DNA from: Punica granatum
Taxonomy: Eukaryota; Streptophyta; Magnoliopsida; Myrtales; Lythraceae
Direction: 5' to 3'
Assembly: GCF_007655135.1 (NCBI RefSeq)
Contig: NC_045127.1
Span: 39,753,538-39,817,537, forward strand
Length of the DNA stretch: 64,000 nt
This document shows positions 12,022 to 21,869 of the stretch, one piece after another; within the stretch, counting starts at the first letter, position 1; every line of letters starts with the position of its first letter. Under the pieces are notes generated by a model. That model made no database searches, was not told the DNA's origin, and saw nothing but the letters and a program-made list of their open reading frames with translations. A program made the translations under genes and the position numbers.

Positions 12022-15000
12022 TGTTATATGCGAAATGCAGTTAAAGAGACCACCTTGGATCCGAGTCGAGTGAAGGAGGTCTTGGCCTAACCTGTGAGGG
12101 TGGGCCGAGACCCTTCTCACCTGATTCGGGTTTGTGACGTTCTTTTCATTCCTGATTCAGCTTTGTTTCGTGTTTTCGTGCGTTCCTCATTTATCATGGC
12201 GATACCGACTTTGTGAATACTTACTTAATATCATTTAATGGATGTTGCATGCGGGAAACAAACTTAATTGGAGTCGAGGAAACCATGTGAGCCCAAGTCG
12301 GGCTTGGGAAGCTCTCGGTCACATCCCAAGGGGTGAGGCCGAGAGCCTCTTAGCCCGCCTTGGGCGTGGGCTAGTGGTGGCCTCCCCTTCCTCGATTTAA
12401 CTTGGTTTCTGATTTTTCATGAAATCTCAATTTTCGTGCCAATGCTGCTTTTAACGATTAATCACACTTTTAATGCATTAATGTTGACTAAATTGCATGG
12501 ATTTGGGTGACGACGACCGTCACATGCCCATGAGGGTCCAAGGAGCTCTTGGCCTTCATAGGTCGAGCCTCCTTGGCCCTCGGGGACCCACCCCAGTCCT
12601 AGTTTCTCGAGTCGTTTTTGAAAATTAAAATGATCGGAGATTCATTTGGACGGTCCATTAATGATCGAATCGACCATTCAAAATCTGTAAAACCAAGACC
12701 ATTAGGCAATCCACTCAAATTAATTAATCCCACACGCGTAGCAAATGAGACGAACCTCTCGGCTAATTAATTCACATGACATTTAAACAAATCGCACGAA
12801 CTGACTATTTATTTGTAGTCGAGTCGATAAGCCACGAACTGATAATCATGTCATTTTCAAAAATCACAATTTTTAACAAAATCATCGAGACACGTGATCC
12901 GCGTAACATGGACATCTAGGAAGAACTTGCCTGTCCAGACTCGAGTTTGGGCCCGATTTGAGACGGCTCGAGTTGGAACGTGGGAGTTCTTCTTGGACCA
13001 CTTCCGGACGGATTAACTAGTCTCTTAGCTCCCTCAAGGTTCACATGCCCCTAGTGTGTTCGAGGGATTAGTTTACACCAGTTATCGACCTCGACGGTCC
13101 GCATACTCTGTCTCGATTTCCTTTCACAAAACACTTTTCATGTCGCAAGGGCACGGCGATCGATTCTTGATTTACCAACAACCTTAGGGTTGAGTGATCG
13201 AAACACTCAGAGACACAGGAAGAGATGGACAACCTGCGTGGACGCAACTCTCATCTGCACAACCTTCTCTCCCTAACTAAAGCGTTTTGGTCATTCTAAT
13301 ATAAATCGAGTGCTTAGGAGTGTGGATTAGAGATGCGAGCGAGGAAATATGTGTAAGGTTATCCAATCCTTCATAGGAAATGAGCAGATACTTTGGCATC
13401 CCAAGGGTGTTTCGCTTTCTCCATCTCCTAAGTCAGTGCATTAGATCGAGTTTATTTGTCATAAAACGCAAAACCAGACTAATTAGCTATCAGATATAAT
13501 TAAACACATGGGAACAGCCGGACGAGACTCTAGGTTTAGGCTTCAAGTAAAAATCAAACTCCGATCATAACCGGTTAATCTCTCAGTGCCATTTATCAGT
13601 TAAAGTTAGAACGAATTCACATACCATCACACTCGAAGGAGAGACCCCGTGTCTTTCAAGTTGTTATAAAAAGACCGAATGCAACACTCCCTCGGGGTGG
13701 CTCACGGCCTATTCTCTAATTGCATGTGCCCAAACGAGGCTTGTCTGCTCAGGACAGAAACTTGTTTGCCAAGCTATTTGGGTTCATAACTTAATAATCA
13801 CGTAAACTTGACAAATAATTCACCATTTGTCTGTTTATTTTTATTTTTATTCAGGAACAGCCCAAACCCATAAGACACAAACAACGTGGGGTCCAATGCC
13901 CTAGCTATCGATCACGGGATCCAACATCTCTACACACCGAGTGCGCGCAACCCGAGCACGGCATGGGCTCTAATCGTGAATTACTAGTCTCAATTTGAGT
14001 AGGATCCAAGCGGAGGATGACTCAGATTGGAGCCCATAAAACAAGGTTAGACAATCACCTGAGAACTCGATCGATCCCGTGGACATCTCGAGGACCACTC
14101 AGTCCTCCTAGGACCTGCTGGTTTGGTCAGACCCAACCACCGGCTCTCATGAGCCATGCTGCATTAATTTCTATTTCAATCTTTTAAACTCACGGTGAGC
14201 ACAAGTAGAATATTGGTCGAACATGAACTGACTGTGATCCAATTGATGTATTTGTATTAAGAGTACAATGCAATAAATTTATTTGTACATTTATTCATGT
14301 AATGATCCCGATCGGCAAGCAAACGATCCGAGTGTTGAATCGATCGAGTTGCTCTACGTTCCCCAAGGATGAGTAAACTTTATGTTTCTTGGTTTTGGCC
14401 CGCATGAGGAACTAGTCATCATGGCCCGGCACACCGTGACGCGAGGACAGTGGGCCGAACCCTTGACATGAGGATCTACCCCTCTCAGGCCCTTAGTCCG
14501 AATCGGTCGTTTCTCAACGAATTTATAGTGTCAAACCAAGTAAGACGAGCGAAACCTAATCAAGCAGTAAAAAAAAAAAGAGTAAACCTTAGACAAACTA
14601 GAGTGCTGATAGGGCGTACGGGATATAGGCCCGCACTTAACAGAACCCCTGAACTCAAAACTCCCGGCTCGGCAAGACCATATGCCTTAGCAAACTAGGT
14701 GTATTCCTTACTCCCGGACCCGAGCAACTCACCAGCCCTCGACCTTCAGGTCGTAAACATGTAGTAACGACTCATTCTCACGCGCATCCGTCACGGGTCT
14801 CCCGGGAAGGTGGATACTCCCAAGCCGTGCGACATGGCATGTAGCGGGCCCCGATAAGACAGAATTCGAGTTTGCACAACATCTCCATTGGTTTTTAATA
14901 AATGTAATTTTCTCTAAAAGAGAATAAAGTATCACATGAAACTCTGTTACTTCGGACGTTTTGAAAGTGTGAAAAGTGGTCACTTGAATAGCAACGCTTG

Positions 15001-16191
15001 AATAGCGAACGAGCTTGTACACGGTATATAAGTTGTCCAAGATTAACTCATTAATGCAATCCTGGTTGGATTTAGGGTAGGCATCTCTTCTTTGTTTGGT
15101 AACCAGGCAAAATTAGATTAGGTAATCAAAACATTGTACCGCAGAGGAGCGGTTACAGATAAGACGGATAGGCATCTCTTCACTGACATTGTCATCAGCC
15201 CAATAGTTCTTGCATTTTGCTATAAAAATTACAAATAAGTTAAGGTATATCCTTTTCTCTTATATAGTCAAGATAAAGATGAGACCATGAAGCTCTAGAC
15301 CCATATGGTTATGAAAGTGTCCAAATAAGAGAGTAACAGAGACAATGATTTTTTTCCCCCCTCCAACAATTATATCAATTTTGGAACCTAATCTTGAATA
15401 CCATTTCCAAAATGTTACAAGTCTCAAGTATATAAAGGAAAGTAAAAAAGCATAGTCATAGCTGCAAATGTATGTATTAACTGAGAATAACGCAAATAAT
15501 CAGTCCAAAAATTGAGTCGCTAAAATTTAGCTATTTGTAATACAAGTCAAATCAATATGCTTTGCTTTCTTTCTACCGAAGGAAAGGAAGTCTAAGAAAT
15601 ATTTTGACAAAGTGAATATATCCTTTGGCATGTCAAAGAGGTGAAAAGGTGCTACTGCAGATTTCAAAATATAAAACTATGTAGAACTAAGATTATATGT
15701 TCGAATAAAATATTCCACGACTCACTAAGGAGGAACGCATTGTGCGGCAAATATTTAATGGAATTGACCTACAAAGCGTTAGCCATTGTCTATAGAGTGC
15801 ATGGATACAAAAGCATTCATAGTATCTACCAAAGATTAAAAAGAAAAAAACACGTAAGTAAGTAGAACAGAAAGAAAATGTCACGATCATCTATCTTCTT
15901 TTCTAATAATTTCTGCAAAATGTATGTAACTTATATCAGTCATTTAATTTTGTCAAGAAACTATTATCGAAACTGAGTATAACATTGACACTGAAATAAG
16001 AGATATATACTACAAATTAATGTTTCAAAAGGGAAAAAAAACACAATAATAGTACATCATAAATTTAGGCATTTATATATCAAATAAAAACTCTCTTTTA
16101 GTTGTATACATCAAGATTTCCTCCTCTTGCGGTATCAGGAGTTTACTTTTATTTACATACATTAATTATCTTCCTCCTCATAAGGCATAGG

Positions 16192-16211
16192 ATATATATA
16201 TATATATATAT
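16192..16211. repeat. (AT)n microsatellite
   Basis: About ten perfect AT units follow a GG. Confidence 0.9.
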
Positions 16212-16345
16212 TCAATTGAATAATAAGATATAAGATGAAAGTTTCTCGATTTATAGAAGTGAATGGATCTCACATGGGGTCTCACTTTGCTTTGAAAAAG
16301 ATGCAAACGATAAAGAAATTAAGAAAGAGAGGGTTTTAGGAAAAA

Positions 16346-16365
16346 AGAGAGAGAGAGAGAGAGAG
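16346..16365. repeat. (GA)n microsatellite
   Basis: About ten GA units follow an A-run in otherwise AT-rich DNA. Confidence 0.85.
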
Positions 16366-16589
16366 GCGATAAAAATGACATAAAACACTAAAATTAGTAA
16401 AACGTGCTCTGATTTTATTATATAGGAAAGACACTCTATACAATCCCATTGATTTGAAAATGATGCAAATGGCAAAGAAATTTAGAAAGGGAGAAGGGGA
16501 ATAAAATGACAAAAAATACTAAATTAGTAAAATGTGCTTTTCTCGGTTACAATAGCCTCTTGGCATAGTACAAGAAAAATAAAATAAAA

Positions 16590-16700
16590 TCTAAATAAAT
16601 TGGTACAGGTTATTTCATTGATGAGAATCGAACTTGAAATCTCTATGTTATCTACCAAGAGTGTTAGTCACATCGCTACACGCACTTTCTCGTAAAATGT
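16590..16700 (-). mobile_element. Possible tRNA-derived SINE head
   Basis: On the minus strand TAGCGATGTGAC resembles an RNA polymerase III A box. About 35 bp on, AGTTCGATTCT matches the B box (GGTTCGANTCC). A T/A-rich body follows (TTATTTTATTTTTC). This order and spacing are those of a tRNA-related SINE or an old tRNA pseudogene. No cloverleaf could be built by eye and no target duplication was found. Confidence 0.35.
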
Positions 16701-17567
16701 GCTTTAATTATATACATAGGTATACTTTGTGTGTGTGCATACACTTCTAATGGGAATTTTCGAGGCCTACAAGGCTTTTCATTACTCAAGAGGGCAATAT
16801 CTTGCAAAACATTAAGGGACCCACTGGAAGGCGACTAAAACACCAGAAACAAGGACATCTCGAACTAATGATCTGATAGAGGCAAGAAATATTTTTAGGC
16901 CAAGGTCCATTAATTGAATATAAAGATACCGTAGAAATGATGCGAGGACTGATATATGTAGGAATAGAAAGAGAATCACCTCGATACTAAGCCAGATGGA
17001 ACTCGGGATCTTCCTTGTAAATGGGAAGATCTAGAATGAGCAGCTAGCCTCCGGTATAAGTGCAAGTACAATCTATTTTTGGGAGAAAAAAAAATTGTAA
17101 ATTACATTGGAAAGACAACGTCACAGAAAGATTTGTGATCACCAAGGCATCCGACAATCCAATCACCATCAACTTGTTAATCATTTCTACTTCTAATAAT
17201 AATAATAAAGATTAAAGGGAAGAGGTTACTATAGTTTCATAATAGTCCCTCCAAATTGAGAAAAAAAGGGGCTGAAAAATCAGACAATCCTGGTTTATAA
17301 AAATCACGGAGCATGTAAGATAATAACATAAGGCAAATCACACTATTTGCTGAAGTGCAAGAAACGATAGGGTTGCTTCCTTATCAGCCTCTTCCTTAAG
17401 CTATGGAAATGGAAAGATCCCATATGTGTTGAGCCTCTGGATGTAACATTAGAGATTGATAATTGATGTTAAAAGTATATGCTTTCTGACAATAGCAGAA
17501 AATGGTACATGAAATAGAGTGAACTTACCTATTTGCGTAACCAAAGGATTTTCACTTGGCAATCACT

Positions 17568-18501
17568 TCACTTTGTAATTGGCAAAATAAGAGCAATAGT
17601 AGTCACTCTACCATCATTTATCAAACTTTCAGGAGTGATTCCATTTTTCACGCTTAGTACATAAACAGCGCAAGAGGCATCACTTGGTTTTGGGAGAACT
17701 CTATAGTCTCTGGGCCTCCGATTACGTCCGAAATGAAAACCTAGCTTGTAGTGTTGGCATATTCCATCATGTACAGGATCAGAAGCACGGAAGTAAGAAA
17801 ACTTAAGAAATCTCCATAGCCAACCATTCTAAAATGCAGAGTCTCAAATTCAATGGTTAGGAGAATGGACATAAGAAAATTGGAATATAGACAACTCCGA
17901 TTTATATTAGGAAAAGATATTCAAGAAATTATTTGACGATTGCACTAAATGAGCCAAAAGAAAGAGAACATGAAGGAATCCAAAAATAATAGATGATTGA
18001 AGAACTTACCCTGTTAATAAAGCCCTCCTTAATCTTTTTCTCACAATAAGGCCAAATTTGATGCTTCTACCCTTATTATTTGTATACTCCCAGCCTTATG
18101 TGCCCGCCACCACTTCGATAGATTGCTACCTTCCATTAGGTACATAATTAAAATTTGGGCAGTGATATATACACGAACAGAGTGAATAATTACATAATAT
18201 ACCGGGACTGAGCATCGGAGTCAGAATTACTAGATTGTTGAAGGACATTACGAACGTTGATCGGCAAACCTGTTGGGCAGACTAGTTGGTAGAACGGTCG
18301 GGCAGAGTTGAGAGTTCTCACAAAAGGAAGAGGAAGTGGAGGAGCGGTGGCTACTCGTGAGTGTAGAATCAGAGGCGCTTGGAGAAGAAGAGAGGCAAGA
18401 GCGTATTTTGGAATGATCGATATTTTATTTTTCCCACGAATTGATTGGACGACACTAATTGATGGGGTGGGGCTGAGCAAGTGGGAAGGTTTTAGGGCCA
18501 T
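17568..18501 (-). CDS. Candidate small spliced host gene, unknown function
   Basis: A minus-strand ATG frame begins at 18501 (MALKPSHLLSPTPSISVV) and is rich in Ser, Pro and basic residues, like an organelle-targeting leader. At 18203 it meets a possible donor (CCG then GTATAT). A possible acceptor (GCATTTTAG) precedes an exon starting at 17828. A 57-nt segment ending in a good donor (CAGG then GTAAGT) at about 18010-18068 could be a cassette exon, and 57 nt keeps phase. Spliced in phase, the tail reads MVGYGDFLSFLTSVLLIL, a hydrophobic segment, and soon stops. In another frame the last exon is open for 86 codons to a stop at 17568-17570. A weak TATATT lies upstream near 18560. The family is not recognised; this could be chance. 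Confidence 0.35.
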
Positions 18502-19111
18502 GGAAGGAATTAGGCTGGGAAATGGAGAGTTGTGAGATAAAGGAATATAAGGAGATGAATCAGGAATTTAAAAATCAAGAGGCACAATTGGTAGCTGTAG
18601 AGACAAATGACGCTGTTGGTCTCGCAGATACATCGTATCTGGCCTTTGCGTGGAATGGCACTTAAAGTAATATTTTAGGGGTATTTTAGGAATAAAAAAA
18701 TTCCGAAACAATCAATTAAGATTCATACTTTTATATGGATTATATTATATATATTATAATTATAATTATAATTATAAATTATAAATAACTAATGGTCAAA
18801 TGTAAGCTATGTCAACAATCGTGACAATTCTAGGAAAATGAAACCACATATTTTTAGACAATTTTTTTTCCCACGCGTGATAACACTTAGAAATTTAGAC
18901 ACCACTTGTTTTTCTTTTCTTTTGTGCAACTTACCTTTTAAAATATAATGTAAAAAATGTTACCTATATTAATAGTGGAATGCTCATTTTTATAGGATAT
19001 GTTAGAAGTTCTTAAAAATCTATGAAGTATAAGGTGTTGATGAGAAGGCACGAGAGGATTTAGTATTCCAATGACGTGGCAATATGAAATGATTTCAATT
19101 TTAATGAAGTG
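18502..19111. other. AT-rich DNA, no gene seen
   Basis: This includes a TTATAATTATAATTA-type low-complexity run at about 18743-18790. The part next to 18501 could be the promoter of the candidate gene. Nothing else is recognised. Confidence 0.4.
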
Positions 19112-19116
19112 GTGGT

Positions 19117-19308
19117 TAATTTAATGGAAGATTATGGCTGAAATTTCACTTGATTGTATGAGGTGTTATCGATTCAATTATATAATTGTGAGCAAGATTC
19201 TATGAAAGTAGACTATTTCAAGGAATATAAATGCATAACTATACATTTATTCAAATATAACAACCGTATGAGAAAGGCTATTATCTCGGATCATTATTTC
19301 TGCTATTA
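19117..19308 (-). repeat. Copia 3' LTR, 192 bp
   Basis: It pairs with 21159-21345 over its whole length, sharing GGAAGATTATGG and AAGGAATATAAATGCA. The ends are TAATTTA and CTATTA on the plus strand, so the LTR has TA...TA rather than TG...CA termini. Confidence 0.88.
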
Positions 19309-19317
19309 CTCCCCAGC
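19309..19317 (-). promoter_or_regulatory. Copia polypurine tract
   Basis: The minus strand reads GCTGGGGAG directly before the 3' LTR, as expected for the primer of plus-strand DNA synthesis. Confidence 0.7.
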
Positions 19318-19319
19318 AA

Positions 19320-19945
19320 GCTCAACAGGGAGGACTCCACATGGAACCAAATAACTGAAAAACAAGATGAATGTAGGCATTTGGTCAGCCCATCTGCTAG
19401 TTGATCATCGAAGCTAATAAAACAAATAAGTAACTGTCTATGAGTGAATCACTCACAAACGAAACGATAATTAATCTCAATGTGCTTTGTTTTGGCATGA
19501 AAAATTGGATTCGCAGTAAGATATATTGCAGAAACCTTGTCACATCAGAGAGTTTGAAGGGTTATGAAGTGATAATCCCAATTCTCGAAGTAATGATTGC
19601 AGCAAGATGATATTAGGTATGGCATTAGCGAGACTCTAGTATGCAAACTTAGTGTTGGACCTGGCTACTGTTCGCATTACTCCTTGGAGCTCTAGGAGAT
19701 AGGGTTTGAGCCAAGAAAATTAATAAAGCCACTGGCAAATTGTCAATCATCAAGATTCTTAGCCTAGTCAACATCAGAAAAACCATTAAATGACGAAATA
19801 GGGCCATGACGAATATGAACTCCATGAGTAATAATACCTTTGAGATACCTCAGTTTCTCTTCACAGCAAGCCAGGGTGTGGTAGAAGGGCAATGCATTAA
19901 CTGACGGACTTGATTAATGACATATGCAATGTCATGCAGTGATAA
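19320..19945 (-). pseudogene. Copia RNase H region, broken
   Basis: Minus-strand frames contain LRYLKGIITHGVHIRHG (about 19800-19860) and then FNGFSDVD, matching the copia blocks that precede and start RNase H (YLKGT...G......, L..YSDADWAG). An in-frame stop replaces the Trp after SDVD. Later blocks are readable in pieces to the PPT. The domain would degrade the RNA strand during reverse transcription. Confidence 0.75.
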
Positions 19946-20690
19946 TTACAAAAGACTACCAACCACATTGTGATAACACAAATGGATCATCAAAGGAATC
20001 GCCGTCATGAATAGAAAGCCAGCTCCTGTTGTGACCAGAGTTCTAATCGGTCTGCACTCTAACATGAAGGTACGAGCAAGAATATTGTGATATACTAGAG
20101 GATGATCGTTGAAATATGAATAGAGAAGAATTTGCCTTAGAGTTTGAAAAACCAAGATGCTGGAGAAAGTTGCTGAGGCGTTGGGACCATGCCCGAGGTG
20201 CCTGCTTGAGACCATACAAAGAGCGACAAAGAGTTTGCAAACATGATCTGAACGAGATGAATCAATAAAGCTATGGGGCTGAGTCATATAAATCTCTTCT
20301 ATGAGATGCCCGTGAAGAAAGACATTGTTCACATCGAGCTGCCATATAGGCCACTGTAAAGATACAACACTAGAGAGGACAGTATGAATCTTCACTGGCT
20401 TAATGACTACACTAAAAGTGTCGTCATAATCAATTCCTTCTCTCTGATTGAAGCCACTTGCGACTAAGCGGGCTTTGTAGCGATCAATGGTCGCAACAGC
20501 TTTCTGTTTGAAGCGATACACCCACTTGCAGCCAATAATATTTTGAGAAGAAAAGGGAAGAACACGATCCTAAATGTGATTTTGCAGGAGTGCTTGATAT
20601 TCCTCCTGCATGGTTGCTCTCCAATGTGGGTGTTTTTGAGTTTTAGCAAAGGACTACGGTTCCAGTAGATCAGCAAAAGATAGAAAAATC
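19946..20690 (-). pseudogene. Copia reverse transcriptase, frameshifted
   Basis: The frame at 19946-20521 reads VYRFKQKAVATIDRYKARLV, then GFNQREGIDYDDTFS and WQLDVNNVFLHGHLIEEIY. These are copia RT blocks (W.YK.K......YKARLVA.G..Q..G.DY..TF and DV..AFL.G.L.E..Y). A frameshift near 20240 moves the reading to the frame at 20043-20240, where [10 protein letters not shown] (20187-20216) is intact. The YVDD block is degraded. The element cannot make an active enzyme. Confidence 0.9.
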
Positions 20691-21145
20691 GATAGAATGG
20701 TATGATATTATAAACCGAGGAGGAGGAAGAGAGCCATCCTGAGACCTAGTTACCATACGATGAGTTCTCTGAAAAGCAGTCTCAGAGGTGGTAGTAAGAG
20801 CATCCTCTACACTGACTGTAGGACCTGTAGACTGATTGTGAACTTGAGGAGCTAAAGCAATTACATCAACTATCGATTTAGCAGGTGCGGGATAAGCACT
20901 AATGCAATCATGAGGTAATGGTAGAACAGATGATGGAAGAGGAATATATGTGGCGGATGCAAGATCAACTGAAGTGTCACTTAACGGGAGGTAAGAGACT
21001 TACCAGTAGCCTGCACAGGACCTGAAGTGGACTTACCAAATTCCACCAAGAAAGGCACACTTGATTTGTATGAGAAGGTCTGAGCAGAGCCGAAGAGGGT
21101 TTAGCAGAACTAGGATAGGAAAACACAAGAATTACCCAATTTTAC
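20691..21145 (-). pseudogene. Copia integrase-RT linker
   Basis: On the minus strand RTHRMVTRSQDGSLPPP lies near 20730-20770. This is the H.M.TR...GI linker typical between integrase and RT in plant copia. Upstream to the PBS only Ser/Thr/Pro-rich reading remains. Gag and the integrase core are absent, which marks the internal deletion. Confidence 0.7.
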
Positions 21146-21158
21146 TGCTCTGATACCA
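21146..21158 (-). promoter_or_regulatory. Copia primer binding site (initiator tRNA-Met type)
   Basis: The minus strand reads TGGTATCAGAGCA, the standard complement of the plant initiator tRNA-Met 3' end. It abuts the 5' LTR with no gap. Confidence 0.92.
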
Positions 21159-21345
21159 TAATTTAGTGGAAGATTATGGTTGAACCTCACTTTATTGAAT
21201 GAGGTATTATCGATTTGATTATATAATTGTGTGCAAAATTCTATGAAAGGAAACAATTACAAGGAATATAAATGCACAGATATACATTACTAAAATACAA
21301 CCATATGAGGAAGGCTATCATATCGGATCATTATATACTTTATTA
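21159..21345 (-). repeat. Copia 5' LTR, 187 bp
   Basis: It pairs with the copy at 19117-19308. The boundary at 21159 is fixed by the adjoining primer site and the boundary at 21345 by the target duplication GTGGC. Confidence 0.88.
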
Positions 21346-21869
21346 GTGGCATAAGATGTTGGCTCAAAAGTTTGTTATTATGATACATAGATAATTAAAA
21401 ACATTTCTTCTGAATCAAAATAAGAATTAATCACCTCAAAGAACGGCTACTGCACAGGACTTCAGGGACATAGAAATAGAAATGCAAATATATAAATGTG
21501 TGGTATGCTGGTGTCTTTCACTTACACGTAATCATTTCCTATTCAAAACCCTCTCGATAGTAGATCAGATCATCCATAACAATCGATATATTCAATGGGA
21601 TCACTCCATTGTTACAAGTGTATCCTTTCGACCCTCCAATTGTAGTCAACCATCACCGATTTCAATTGGGGTAAAAGGTCAGCCACTCCTATTCAAGTTG
21701 GAAAGTTTTCATTAATGTGGCTTTATTTGAAAACCGTTGCCATAACTAGATGTATGGTACGACATTTATTCTGGGTTGTTCGGGTATTCTAATTGCGGTA
21801 TTAATCTCTACTCAGATAATCCTCTAGGAACAAAAACTTTGGCATGTTGGCCTACTCCTAGCTACACAC

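Larger units (their letters stand above)
5619..14878 (+). repeat. Giant solo LTR (outer, about 5.25 kb without the nested copy)
   Basis: The left end starts TGTCAGCACTCGGTTTTGG. The right end, read backwards from 14878, begins TGTGCAAACTCGAATT. These match the two termini of the giant LTRs at 34-61 kb. The flanks GCATC (5614-5618) and ACATC (14879-14883) form a 5-bp target duplication with one mismatch. The copy is split at 8015/12022 by an opposite-strand relative. Removing that leaves about 5.25 kb, close to the 5.28 kb LTR at 56196-61479. No internal region is attached, so it is a solo LTR formed by recombination. Frames inside it are accidental. Confidence 0.8.
14884..17567. other. AT-rich DNA without recognised genes
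   Basis: No transposon or protein family was recognised apart from a possible SINE (16590-16700) and two microsatellites. Open frames such as 15641-15865 are short, AT-rich and show no motif. The part from about 17400 downward may be the 3' flank of the candidate gene at 17568-18501. Confidence 0.4.
19117..21345 (-). mobile_element. Internally deleted Ty1/copia element with both LTRs
   Basis: Two short LTRs (19117-19308 and 21159-21345) flank 1.85 kb that reads on the minus strand as copia pol. Flanks GTGGT (19112-19116) and GTGGC (21346-21350) form a 5-bp target duplication with one mismatch. The PBS and PPT are in the right places. Gag, protease and most of integrase are missing, since the PBS is followed within about 350 bp by the integrase-RT linker. 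Full copia elements are about 5 kb, so this is a deletion derivative. LTRs are roughly four-fifths identical by eye, indicating an old insertion. Confidence 0.9.

Noticed and set aside
15641..15890. Opposing 74- and 65-codon frames
   Set aside because: AT-rich, mutually overlapping, no motif, no promoter context.
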